Numbered from the stretch's first letter, positions 4,783 to 13,061 are shown. The stretch: DNA of 13,152 bases from Bacteroidota bacterium (GCA_023418255.1 JAEZZZ010000129.1:1-13152); one strand, 5' to 3'. Notes: generated from the sequence alone by a model not told the origin. A program made the numbers and translations.

Positions 4783-6276
4783 ATGATGCCTTATTATATT
4801 TTCAATGAAGATTACTATTTAAAAAACGATGTTAAAAGAATTATTTTATATTCTCACTCAGAATTAAAAAATAATTCTTCAAAAGACTGGGGAAGTTTCA
4901 TACATCCTCTTCATGCTAAACTATTAAATATATTCAATCAACCAATTCGTATAGAAGAAGCCGTTAATAAGGCATTAGGTATCATTCCTAATATAGGAAA
5001 AAGTAAACTAAAAGAGATTATTAATTCTTTTACGGCCAATAATATGCCATTTTATGTTGAGTGGAATGGATGTCAAATTAAATTCCCTAAAAATCTAATC
5101 ATTAGAAGTAATAATAATTCCATAAATAGGAAAGAAATTGATTTATCATATTTTAATGGAATTAAACAGATAGATTTAACAACAAAAAGATTATATTCCT
5201 CTCCTCTTGATATAATCTACATGTTAACGAATAAATGTTTTGTTAATTGCGCATACTGCTATGCAGATAGGAACACTAAATCTAATGATATTAATTTTGA
5301 AGTGTTCTTGGATTTTGTGAGGCAAGCCAAAGCATTGAATGTTAGATATATCGACTTAATCGGAGGTGATATTTTAAGAAAAAAAAACTGGGATATGTAT
5401 CTTAAATTCCTTATCAATAATGGATTCAGCCCAAGGTTTATTTCAACTAAGAAAGTGGTTACAGAAGATGATATTAATAAATTAATAAATTGTAATTATA
5501 AAAATGAAATTCAGTTTTCATTAGATACCTTAAATAGCATCAATTCTAAGAAATTATTAGCTGTAAATTCAAATTATATATCTGATGTAGTAACCTCTCT
5601 AACACTACTTGATAAGAGCGGTTTAAAGTTAAGAATAAACACAGTTATATCATCCTTAAATATTGACAAGAGTGATTTGATTTCAATTTGTAATTTATTG
5701 AACAAATTAGAAAATATTGTAGAATGGGAGATAAGATTGTTTATGCCATCCTTATACCTAAGTAGAAAAACAAACTCAATACTAAAGGTTAATGATAAAA
5801 ATGTAAAAATATTAAAAGAATTTATTCAAAATGAATTGGCATTATATTGCAAGCATAAAATACTATATTTTGATAATACACAATTTAATCCAACAACAAA
5901 CTTATCATGCAATAAGGAACTTGAATGGAGGTGTAGTGCGAACATTAGTTCTTTTTTTATCCTACCTGATGGTAAGGTAACTATATGCGAACAATTATAT
6001 TGGAATGATAAATTCATAATTGGCGATATTTCAAAAGAAACTATCGAAGAAATTTGGAATTCTGAAAAAGCGATACTATTGTCGGATATATATTCTAAAA
6101 TTCAATGTCAAAAAGGAGCTTGTGTTAAGTGTAAAGATAATAAAAATTGTTTCACAAAAGCAAAAAGATGCTGGGTGAACGTTTTAAAATATAATGGAAA
6201 AGATAATTGGCTTGATCCAGATCCACTTTGTAATAAGTACTTTAATAATAAATATTCTAAAATTGAAACATTATGA
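4783..6276 (+). CDS. Radical SAM/SPASM peptide maturase
   Basis: This 497-residue enzyme should modify the precursor core by radical chemistry in the cytoplasm. Residues 1-135 look like a winged-helix, RRE-like leader-binding region (HPLHAKLLNIF and following). The radical SAM core has the iron-sulfur motif C152-x3-C156-x2-C159 (in KCFVNCAYCY) and a GGD at 194-196 for S-adenosylmethionine contact. The C-terminal SPASM-type region carries C376, C384, C402, C442, C447, C450, C456, C463 and C483, enough for auxiliary clusters, with the usual LPDGKVTIC and IGDI...EEIWNS signature. It resembles the GG-Bacteroidales peptide maturation radical SAM group. The start is one of two adjacent ATGs after the palindrome. 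Its 3' end overlaps the barrel gene by ATGA. The gene is strikingly AT-rich. The bond formed (epimer, thioether, or carbon-carbon ring) is not predictable here. Confidence 0.92.
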   Translation: MMPYYIFNEDYYLKNDVKRIILYSHSELKNNSSKDWGSFIHPLHAKLLNIFNQPIRIEEAVNKALGIIPNIGKSKLKEIINSFTANNMPFYVEWNGCQIKFPKNLIIRSNNNSINRKEIDLSYFNGIKQIDLTTKRLYSSPLDIIYMLTNKCFVNCAYCYADRNTKSNDINFEVFLDFVRQAKALNVRYIDLIGGDILRKKNWDMYLKFLINNGFSPRFISTKKVVTEDDINKLINCNYKNEIQFSLDTLNSINSKKLLAVNSNYISDVVTSLTLLDKSGLKLRINTVISSLNIDKSDLISICNLLNKLENIVEWEIRLFMPSLYLSRKTNSILKVNDKNVKILKEFIQNELALYCKHKILYFDNTQFNPTTNLSCNKELEWRCSANISSFFILPDGKVTICEQLYWNDKFIIGDISKETIEEIWNSEKAILLSDIYSKIQCQKGACVKCKDNKNCFTKAKRCWVNVLKYNGKDNWLDPDPLCNKYFNNKYSKIETL

Positions 6277-8576
6277 AATACCTTATATTAATAACAACAT
6301 TACTCTACATAACAAATAATTCCGCTCAATCTATTTCAGGCAAAGTAACAGACAGTCAAAACCAACCCATTGAATTTGCCAATGTGGCACTGTATTCCCT
6401 TCCCGATTCGGCATTGGTAACAGGAACAATTACCAACCAAAATGGCGAGTTCTCGCTTGAATATAAAGAAACAAAAGACGTTTTCCTGAAAATTTCATTT
6501 ATAGGTTACCAAACTCAAATTGTTCCGCCAACCGCCGGACAGACCATTGTGCTGAAAGACGACAGCAATCTGCTGGATGAAGTGGTTGTACGCAGCAACT
6601 TGCCGCGCATCGAGATAAAAAGCGACGCGTTGATAACCACTATTCAAAACACGGTATTGAGCAAAGCCGGAACGGGAAACGATGTGCTGAAAAGGCTTCC
6701 CTCGCTGACGGGCGACAATGGCGTGTTTTCTGTTTTTGGAAAAGGAGAAGCTAAAATCTATATTAATAATCGTGAAATGCGAAACGTGTCAGAACTTGAC
6801 AATCTTAATTCTGCCGATATTCGCAACGTTGAAATTATTAATAATCCGGGAGCGCGATATGATGCCTCCGTAAAGGCGGTAATTCGCATCAATACTGTAC
6901 GAAAAGCGGGCGATGGATTCGGCTTTGATGTGCGTTCGAGTTATTATCAATCACAAAATACCGATTTACGCGAACAGCTAAATATAAATTACCGCAAAAA
7001 CGGCTGGGATCTGTTTGGTATGTTTAAATTTAATCGGGACGAATATTTTCAAGACAGCCAATTAGAGCAAAAAACATACGTCGATACGCTTTGGACGCAA
7101 GACAATTCATTGTACACGGAAGGCATTAAAAAAACATTTACAGCTACAACAGGAGTAAATTATGAAATTTCATCAATTCATTTTGCAGGAATGAAATATA
7201 CACTATCCATGTTCCCGAAAAGTAGTTACCATACACAATTAAACAGCAGCGTATTTGCCGACAATCTATTTTACGACAAATGTACCAATTACGAAACAAG
7301 CACCAGTAAAAACTCTCCCTCACATTATGCCAATGTCTATTATTATGGGATTTTTGGTAATTTAAATGTCGATTTCAACACCGACTACTTTTCTTCCGAG
7401 AGTTTTTCAACATCATCGGCTACTGAAACCAGTCAAAATTTCGATGACCGCAAGGTAGATGCTGAAAACCAAGTAAATAACCGATTGTTTGCATCTAAGT
7501 TGGTTTTTTCATATCCTTTGGCAGGTGGAGAAGTGTCTGCCGGAAGTGAATATACAAATACCCACAGAAAAGACCAATACAGCAATGTGCAAAACATTGT
7601 TCCTGCATCCAACACTACTTTTTACGAACAAAATATCGCTTTTTTTGCCGAGTATTCACGCAGTATCCCTATTGGACAATTTAGTGCAGGATTACGCTAC
7701 GAAAATGTACGTTCGGACTATTTCAATAACGAAACTCGGATTGACGAGCAGAGCCGAAGTTATTCACAATGGTTCCCAAACCTCTCTTTTGGAACAAAAA
7801 TTAAAAACGTGGGATTGCAACTGAGTTATACGGCTAAAACAAGACGTCCCACCTATCGTCAATTGAGCAGTAATGTATCTTACGGTAATCGTTTTCTGCT
7901 TCAAACCGGTAATCCATTTTTAAAACCCACAACCATTCACGATGTAACATTGGTGGGAGCGTGGCGATTCGCACAATTAATGGTAAGCTATAAGGATGAA
8001 CGTAATGCCGTAATCTATTGGACGGAACAGGATGAAAACAACCCTGCCATATCTGTACTTTCTTCTAGGAATTTAGAAAGAATGCCAAGTCTGACTGTTT
8101 TCGCGTCATTGGCGCCTACAATAGGAATTTGGTCGCCTCAGTTGAGTGCGGGAATTATTAAACAATGGGTAACCATAATAAGTTCCGGTAAAGCTGTTCA
8201 GCTAAACAAACCATTGCCGATTGTTTCTTTGAACAACTCGTTGCGTTTACCCAAAGATTTTATCGTTACCCTTGATGCTAAATATATGGGCGAAGGCGAT
8301 GCGCAAAACGTGCATCTGATTAACAACAACGTGGTGGTCAACGCGTCCATTTCCAAATCATTCTTGAATGATCGTCTGAATTTATCTTTAAAGGCGCATG
8401 ATTTATTTTGGCAAGATACGACCGGAAATTTGCTATATAACGACAAAATGGAACTTTTTCAGACGAATCGTTATGATAGTCGTGAGCTTGAATTTACTGT
8501 ACGTTACCGTTTCAATGCAGCCAAGAGCAAATACAAAGGAACCGGAGCAGGAGAAAGTGAAATAGATAGATTGTAA
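6273..8576 (+). CDS. TonB-type outer-membrane beta-barrel protein
   Basis: A 767-residue outer-membrane protein. Residues 1-18 form a signal peptide (cleavage likely near NNSA/QS). Residues 20-95 are a CarboxypepD_reg-like domain (GKVTDSQNQPIEFANVALY and SFIGYQT). Residues about 100-210 form a TonB plug domain with VFGKGEAKIYINNREM and DIRNVEIINNPGARYDA. The rest is a long barrel rich in alternating aromatic strands, ending RYRFNAAKSKYKG and a short tail. It belongs to the OMP_b-brl_3/TonB-dependent-like group often found beside Bacteroidales peptide clusters. The gene overlaps the maturase stop by 4 bases and the exporter start by 1 base, so it is an integral part of the operon. No TolC is present, so it is a candidate outer-membrane exit, but import of a ligand is equally possible. 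Confidence 0.9.
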   Translation: MKYLILITTLLYITNNSAQSISGKVTDSQNQPIEFANVALYSLPDSALVTGTITNQNGEFSLEYKETKDVFLKISFIGYQTQIVPPTAGQTIVLKDDSNLLDEVVVRSNLPRIEIKSDALITTIQNTVLSKAGTGNDVLKRLPSLTGDNGVFSVFGKGEAKIYINNREMRNVSELDNLNSADIRNVEIINNPGARYDASVKAVIRINTVRKAGDGFGFDVRSSYYQSQNTDLREQLNINYRKNGWDLFGMFKFNRDEYFQDSQLEQKTYVDTLWTQDNSLYTEGIKKTFTATTGVNYEISSIHFAGMKYTLSMFPKSSYHTQLNSSVFADNLFYDKCTNYETSTSKNSPSHYANVYYYGIFGNLNVDFNTDYFSSESFSTSSATETSQNFDDRKVDAENQVNNRLFASKLVFSYPLAGGEVSAGSEYTNTHRKDQYSNVQNIVPASNTTFYEQNIAFFAEYSRSIPIGQFSAGLRYENVRSDYFNNETRIDEQSRSYSQWFPNLSFGTKIKNVGLQLSYTAKTRRPTYRQLSSNVSYGNRFLLQTGNPFLKPTTIHDVTLVGAWRFAQLMVSYKDERNAVIYWTEQDENNPAISVLSSRNLERMPSLTVFASLAPTIGIWSPQLSAGIIKQWVTIISSGKAVQLNKPLPIVSLNNSLRLPKDFIVTLDAKYMGEGDAQNVHLINNNVVVNASISKSFLNDRLNLSLKAHDLFWQDTTGNLLYNDKMELFQTNRYDSRELEFTVRYRFNAAKSKYKGTGAGESEIDRL

Positions 8577-10783
8577 TGACGTCAAAATTCCCTTATATTC
8601 ACCAACCCGACGCGATGGACTGTGGTCCCGCTTGCCTCGCGATGATAGCTAAACATTACGGTAAAGATTATGATATCGGCAATTTGCGGGCAAACTCTTA
8701 TATCGGTCGCGATGGCGTGTCTATGCTCGGCATCAGCCGTGCAGCTGAAAATATCGGTTTCCGCACGGTGGGAGGACGCATCACGTTTGACAAATTTGCC
8801 GAAAAAGCTCTTTTGCCGTGTATTGTGCATTGGAAACAAGACCATTTTGTGGTCGTGTATGACATTAAGAAATCTAAGAAATCGGGATATGAAGTGTATG
8901 TGTCAGACCCCGGTAAAGGTCGCATCCGCTTTTCTCAAAAAGAATTCTGTGAAGGCTGGATAAGCACCCGCACCAACGGCGAAGAAAAAGGTGTGCTGCT
9001 GCTTTTTGAACCCACGACTGCATTTTATGAAAAAGAGGGCGACGCTGTGCTTTCCGAAAATCGGCTGAAATTTCTTTGGAAATATCTTATAAAATACAAA
9101 CGTTTTTTTACACAACTTATTCTTGGCTTATTTATCGGAAGTATTTTGCAATTGATATTCCCATTTCTCACGCAAGCGATTGTAGATACAGGAATAAAAG
9201 AGAAAGATATCGGTTTTATCTGGCTTATACTCCTTGCTCAATTAATGCTCCTTTTCAGCCGTACGGCTATCGATTTTATCCGCCGAAAAGTCCTTTTACA
9301 CATTAGCACGCGCATTAATATTTCGTTAATTTCGGATTTTTTCATCAAATTGATGAAGCTGCCGATGAAATTCTTCGATACGAAACTTACGGGCGACTTA
9401 CTGCAACGCATCGAAGACCATCGCAGGGTAGAACAGTTTCTTACGGCACAGTCATTGACAATGTTATTCTCCTTGTTCAGCTTTATAATATTTGGTATTG
9501 TTCTTTTCATTTATAATATTTCCATTTTTTTGGTATTCTTGGCGGGAAGTATTTTGTATGGTGTATGGATACAGGTTTTTTTGAAAAAAAGACGTATTCT
9601 TGATTATAAGTATTTTGAGCAGCAGGGTATCAATCGAAATATTGTATATCAACTCATTAACGGTATGCAGGAGATAAAACTGCAAGGATGTGAACAACGC
9701 AAGCGATGGGAGTGGGAAGATGTGCAAGCCGACTTATTCGATGTGAATATGCAGGCACTTTCTCTCCAACAAAATCAGGAGGCGGGAAGTATTCTTATCA
9801 ACGAACTCAAAAATATAATCATTACCGTATTGGCGGCTACAGCGGTAATCAACGGAAGCCTTACGCTGGGTATGATGCTTGCCATTCAATATATCATCGG
9901 TCAACTCAACAGTCCTGTGGAACAACTCATGAACTTTATCTATCAATGGCAGGATGTGAGTATCAGCATCGACCGTATGCATGAAATCCATACCGAAAAA
10001 AATGAGGAAAACGAAAACCGTATGGTAAAAGGATTACCGGATAAATGTTCCATCCATATCCAAAACCTATGTTTTAAGTACGATGGTGCTCGTCCAAACT
10101 ATGTCCTGAACGACATCAACTTGACCATTCCGCAAGGAAAAGTAACGGCAATAGTTGGGGCCAGCGGAAGTGGAAAGACTACACTCGTAAAACTGTTGCT
10201 TGGCTACTACACTCCTGACGAAGGGAAAATTGACATCGACAATACTAACTTGCAGAATTTCAACCTAGTGTGGTGGCGTACTGTTTGTGGAGCAGTAATG
10301 CAAGATGGCTATCTCTTTTCCGATACCATTGCACGCAATATCGCTCCGAGTGACGATGAAGTGAATATCGAACGTTTACGCTATGCGGCACGCGTGGCTA
10401 ATATTGCCGACTATATCGAATCTCTGCCTTTGGGATACAACACTCAAATTGGACAAGACGGTCAAGGTGTAAGTCAAGGACAGCGCCAACGCATACTGAT
10501 TGCACGTGCCGTTTATAAGAATCCGCAATTTATTTTTCTGGATGAAGCCACAAATGCGCTTGACGCGACCAATGAAAAAGCGATTGTGGAAAACTTGACA
10601 GAATTTTATGATGGTAAAACAGTAATTGTGGTTGCTCATCGCTTGAGTACAGTAAAAAATGCGGACCAAATTGTAGTACTCGACGGCGGTCAAATTGCTG
10701 AGATAGGTTCACACGACGAATTAACACGTAAACGTGGAAAATATTATGAATTGGTGAAAAATCAATTGGAATTGGGTAATTAA
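8576..10783 (+). CDS. C39-peptidase ABC exporter (PCAT)
   Basis: A 735-residue bifunctional protease/exporter. Residues 1-145 are a C39 peptidase with Q10, C16 (MDCGPAC), H90 (QDHFVVVYD) and D111 (VSDPGKG), all catalytic residues present. Residues about 165-460 are an ABC transmembrane domain with six predicted helices. Residues 490-735 are the ATPase: Walker A GASGSGKTT (528-536), Q576, signature VSQGQRQR (632-639) in which the usual LSGGQ is VSQGQ, Walker B FIFLDEATN with E657, and H688. It should cut both precursors after Gly-Gly and export the cores. The start ATG at 8576 shares a base with the barrel's TAA stop (TAATG), so it is translationally coupled. Sure of family and role class. Confidence 0.96.
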   Translation: MTSKFPYIHQPDAMDCGPACLAMIAKHYGKDYDIGNLRANSYIGRDGVSMLGISRAAENIGFRTVGGRITFDKFAEKALLPCIVHWKQDHFVVVYDIKKSKKSGYEVYVSDPGKGRIRFSQKEFCEGWISTRTNGEEKGVLLLFEPTTAFYEKEGDAVLSENRLKFLWKYLIKYKRFFTQLILGLFIGSILQLIFPFLTQAIVDTGIKEKDIGFIWLILLAQLMLLFSRTAIDFIRRKVLLHISTRINISLISDFFIKLMKLPMKFFDTKLTGDLLQRIEDHRRVEQFLTAQSLTMLFSLFSFIIFGIVLFIYNISIFLVFLAGSILYGVWIQVFLKKRRILDYKYFEQQGINRNIVYQLINGMQEIKLQGCEQRKRWEWEDVQADLFDVNMQALSLQQNQEAGSILINELKNIIITVLAATAVINGSLTLGMMLAIQYIIGQLNSPVEQLMNFIYQWQDVSISIDRMHEIHTEKNEENENRMVKGLPDKCSIHIQNLCFKYDGARPNYVLNDINLTIPQGKVTAIVGASGSGKTTLVKLLLGYYTPDEGKIDIDNTNLQNFNLVWWRTVCGAVMQDGYLFSDTIARNIAPSDDEVNIERLRYAARVANIADYIESLPLGYNTQIGQDGQGVSQGQRQRILIARAVYKNPQFIFLDEATNALDATNEKAIVENLTEFYDGKTVIVVAHRLSTVKNADQIVVLDGGQIAEIGSHDELTRKRGKYYELVKNQLELGN

Positions 10784-10855
10784 GCACTCTAAACTTCGTA
10801 AAAGGAAGACTCTTAGCAGAGATTTTTGAAACAAAACAATAAACAACGCTGTAAT

Positions 10856-11395
10856 ATGAAAAGAAATAAATGGGCAGAAGAATTAATCAAAGGAAACTCG
10901 GTAATTTATGAAAAGCCGATTGAACTTCGTAGCGAAAAAGTTCGCAACATCATCGGACAGGTTCCGTCTATCCTGTTGCGCTATGGTATTGTTATTATCG
11001 GGCTTTCGTTGCTGACGCTTATAGGCGTTTCGGCGTTTATTCCATATCATCCGAGTATCGATACGGAAATAACTATCGAGCAAGACACGTCAGGCGGTTT
11101 GTATTATACAACCCGGATACCTGAAAATGTAATACACAAACGAGCGGAGTTTTCCGAAGTGGTTTCGCAAAGGGCTTTAGAATTCTCTTTGCCTACTCAT
11201 TTCAGCATCGAGGAAATTTCGGAAACGGTAACCGTGTCGGAAGAGGAAGTCTGGCGGATAACGACTGTTAAACCCACAACACAGGTTGTAGCCTCAATAG
11301 AAATAGAAAAAACGATAACGCTGCCGGCAAAGCTGATGTTAAAAAAACAGAGTGTGCTGATGTGGATGGTGGCGAAAGTCTTCAAAAAACGATAG
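10856..11395 (+). CDS. Truncated HlyD-like membrane protein
   Basis: The frame can be read from a TTG at 10826, but the ATG at 10856 gives a normal start and 179 residues. Residues 22-72 (IELRSEKVRNIIGQVPSILL, a membrane segment at about 40-62, then FIPYHPSIDTEI) match the N-terminus of Bacteroidota HlyD-family adaptor proteins that partner C39 exporters. Normal members are about 400 aa with a lipoyl/coiled-coil hairpin; here only about 115 periplasmic residues follow, with many beta-prone stretches and a C-terminal SLPAKLM-like element (TLPAKLMLKKQSVL). It lies 72 bases after the exporter, in the same direction. It may be a short adaptor linking the exporter to the barrel. The HlyD relation of the N-terminus is well supported; the rest is not recognised. 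Confidence 0.7.
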   Translation: MKRNKWAEELIKGNSVIYEKPIELRSEKVRNIIGQVPSILLRYGIVIIGLSLLTLIGVSAFIPYHPSIDTEITIEQDTSGGLYYTTRIPENVIHKRAEFSEVVSQRALEFSLPTHFSIEEISETVTVSEEEVWRITTVKPTTQVVASIEIEKTITLPAKLMLKKQSVLMWMVAKVFKKR

Positions 11396-11417
11396 TTTGT
11401 AGTTAGTTCTAATAGTT

Positions 11418-11583
11418 TTATTGTTTCTTTGTTTTCCAACGAGAAATACTACCTTCTGTCACAAGAAGCAAGTGTTCATTCCCTGAATGAAATTCGATGC
11501 AGATAAAACACATCCACTCGTTTCCAAATCGTAACCCTTTTTTGAGTTACGCCCTTTACTCTCAGCTTTTCAATAAAATACAT
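11418..11583 (-). pseudogene. Small mobile-element gene with a frameshift
   Basis: ATG at 11583 shares a base with the stop of the gene upstream (TAATG), opening MYFIEKLRVKGVTQK. The frame is lost after an A6 run (11537-11542 region on the complement, CAAAAAAGGG). Skipping one A moves into another frame that reads GLRFGNEWMCFICIEFHSG and EHLLLVTEGSISRWKTKKQ and stops at 11418-11420. The total of 166 bases is 55 codons plus one base, as expected for one extra base. The restored product would be about 54 aa, of unknown function. A broken gene, a sequencing indel, or slippage on the A run could each explain it. Confidence 0.35.
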
Positions 11584-11756
11584 TACCAATATACATAGTT
11601 CGTGGGATACTGGCTTTTTATAATAATTAGTCGCTCCTTAAAACATACTCTGCATTCTGTATACAATGAGATATCCATTATATTTCCTGGTGTATATTTG
11701 CCTTTTTCATTTCTTTGCAGTGTACAATCTTGTAAATTATGATTGGAAATCATCAT
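11583..11756 (-). CDS. Hypothetical protein, 57 aa, possibly the second half of a broken gene
   Basis: The frame starts at a tandem ATGATG (11756) inside the end of the upstream gene and reads MMISNHNLQDCTLQRNEKG and on to TNYVYW, with stop TAA at 11583-11585. It overlaps the upstream 56-aa frame by 20 bases. Either it is a translationally coupled small gene, or it is the C-terminal half of a roughly 107-aa protein split by one extra T in the TTT run near 11748. The combined 325 bases are 108 codons plus one. It has three cysteines and no recognised domain. Confidence 0.4.
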   Translation of the reverse strand: MMISNHNLQDCTLQRNEKGKYTPGNIMDISLYTECRVCFKERLIIIKSQYPTNYVYW

Positions 11757-11907
11757 TGATAAATAGTTTTACTCGCACATGATAATCTTTTAACTGTTGT
11801 TTCCATTCATCGGTACAATCGATAATTGCAAAACTGCATTCGTCCCAAACGCTATTGGTGGATGCCTTGATTAAAATATGTGATGTAGGGTATGATGTTG
11901 TTTTCAT
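11737..11907 (-). CDS. Hypothetical protein, 56 aa, conjugative-element type
   Basis: ATG at 11907 encodes MKTTSYPTSHILIKASTNSV, then WDECSFAIIDCTDEWKQQLK, ending INDDFQS at TAA 11737-11739. The pattern of a short beta strand followed by S-x-x-x-x-W-D-x-C-x-F-A-I-I looks like a genuine small protein and resembles uncharacterised proteins of Bacteroides mobile elements; no function is known to me. It lies 42 bases after the small membrane protein gene in the same direction. The abrupt end may be a frameshift into the next frame. Confidence 0.5.
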   Translation of the reverse strand: MKTTSYPTSHILIKASTNSVWDECSFAIIDCTDEWKQQLKDYHVRVKLFINDDFQS

Positions 11908-11949
11908 TGCTGTTGTTTTTTTATAGATTACTTCATTTAGACTTATTTG

Positions 11950-12168
11950 TTATAGCATTGATAGAAACAAAGCTGTTAATACGATTAGTGCTATCCATTT
12001 GATAAGTTGAAAGCATAGTTTAACTGTTATACCTATTACTTTACATGCAATATGCAGCGTTATTGACAATATTATGAGTTTGGGATATTTTACGCTTACA
12101 ACGATTGCCGTTAGGAATACATTCGCAACGGACAACATGAGAAGTATCGTTTTAGCAAGATGTTTCAT
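11950..12168 (-). CDS. Small membrane protein, 72 aa
   Basis: The 72-residue product is almost entirely hydrophobic. It has an N-terminal segment (about 5-27) and a second long hydrophobic stretch (about 31-70) that could form one or two more helices, with few charged residues (KH at the start, single Lys residues between). It follows the 191-aa gene by 17 bases, so it is probably co-transcribed. No domain is recognised. Comparable tiny membrane proteins are common in conjugative-element cargo. Confidence 0.6.
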   Translation of the reverse strand: MKHLAKTILLMLSVANVFLTAIVVSVKYPKLIILSITLHIACKVIGITVKLCFQLIKWIALIVLTALFLSML

Positions 12169-12185
12169 ATCAATACGTTTTTCTA

Positions 12186-12761
12186 TTATTCAATTACTAA
12201 ATATTGTTTCATATCCTCATGTTGCCATTCCTTCGGCAAATACTCTTTAATACTATCTATATCATAAAACCCGGAACAACTCTCGATTACCTCTCCCTCA
12301 TTATTATACAAGCGGTATTCATAGATTTCTCCGTTCAACCATTGATTATATGTTTGTAACTCATTATCGACCAGCTTTTCGATGTTGTCTGAGGCTACCC
12401 CGAAAGATTGTACATGCCTATCGGTCACAAACACAAAGCCTATCAATCCATAATCAAATCCCTTATACAATCCTCGTTTTAAACAGACACTCGAATGTTC
12501 ATACTTGGTAATAAAATCTGAGTAAACAACATTTCCATAGATTTTGGAAACTTCGTCTCTCATCAGTTCAAGATGATGTGGAGCACTCGTTGCTTTACGA
12601 TATGTCTCGTTCAACAATCGTTGCAATTCTTCATTTTTATCTCCATAACATCCCTTGAGAACAAGCAGACAGATGGTATCATCATTTCGTGGACTTTCAA
12701 TTTCTGTTGAATAATTGATTTTCAACTGTGGCACTTCCTTTGTCATTTGAATTGTTTTCAT
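12186..12761 (-). CDS. Uncharacterised mobile-element protein, 191 aa
   Basis: A soluble, acidic 191-residue protein without signal peptide or membrane segment. Its C-terminal third (NELQTYNQWLNGEIYEYRLY, then EGEVIESCSGFYD) resembles a motif found in unnamed phage and conjugative-element proteins, in which E-x-Y-x-x-W-L-x-G-x-x-x-x-Y is followed by a D/E-S-C-x-G-F-Y segment. The function is unknown. It starts 12 bases after the stop of the truncated gene to its right and is the longest gene of the minus-strand block, so it is probably part of a small polycistronic unit now cut off from its promoter by the IS1380-type element. Confidence 0.65.
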   Translation of the reverse strand: MKTIQMTKEVPQLKINYSTEIESPRNDDTICLLVLKGCYGDKNEELQRLLNETYRKATSAPHHLELMRDEVSKIYGNVVYSDFITKYEHSSVCLKRGLYKGFDYGLIGFVFVTDRHVQSFGVASDNIEKLVDNELQTYNQWLNGEIYEYRLYNNEGEVIESCSGFYDIDSIKEYLPKEWQHEDMKQYLVIE

Positions 12762-12772
12762 ATTTTCTGTGA

Positions 12773-12919
12773 TTAAAAATTACGTACTAAAACTTTTTCT
12801 AAAGCAATATCATTATTATATTCATCATGTGTGATATCAACACTCTGCGGCGGACAATCATGATGTTCCCATTGAATGTAATTACGTAAGGTAAATAGTT
12901 TTACGTACCCATTTCCTTT
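12773..12919 (-). pseudogene. C-terminal remnant of a gene cut by the IS1380-type element
   Basis: Reading leftward, the frame gives KGNGYVKLFTLRNYIQWEHH, DCPPQSVDITHDEYNNDIAL and EKVLVRNF, ending TAA at 12773-12775. This looks like real coding sequence: charged, aromatic and ending 12 bases before the 191-aa gene start. The frame stays open rightward to about 13016, but that part overlaps the inferred start of the insertion element, so the true junction is probably between about 12915 and 12945. No family recognised. Confidence 0.5.
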
Positions 12920-12945
12920 TAAACCCACATTATTCACCAAAAAGT

Positions 12946-13022
12946 TGCATAATTTGAGGAAAATCCTTATTTTTAAGGCATTAAAAGAAAAACAATAGAT
13001 TTTAACGCCCCCAAATTATGCA
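12946..13022. repeat. Inverted repeat upstream of the IS1380-type transposase
   Basis: TGCATAATTTG at 12946-12956 and CAAATTATGCA at 13012-13022 are exact 11-base inverted copies, 55 bases apart; after one mismatch two further G/C pairs match on the inner side. They sit just before the transposase start and could be a subterminal transposase-binding site or an RNA fold limiting its expression. The actual tip of the element is not certain. Confidence 0.6.
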
Positions 13023-13061
13023 GGACAATATACAGCCTTTTACCGAAAAGACCAAGCCATT

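Noticed and set aside
10784..10830. Small CTCT/AGAG stem with ATTTTT after the exporter gene
   Set aside because: A four-base stem is too weak for a terminator and the next gene follows in the same direction.
10826..10855. TTG start adding ten residues to the HlyD-like protein
   Set aside because: The ATG at 10856 is a stronger start and the HlyD-like motif begins well after it; the extra residues are Asn/Gln-rich and look untranslated.
11530..11551. CGTAAC/GTTACG stem after the biosynthetic operon as its terminator
   Set aside because: Only six pairs with a ten-base loop and no T tract after it on the plus strand; it also lies inside a likely coding frame on the other strand.
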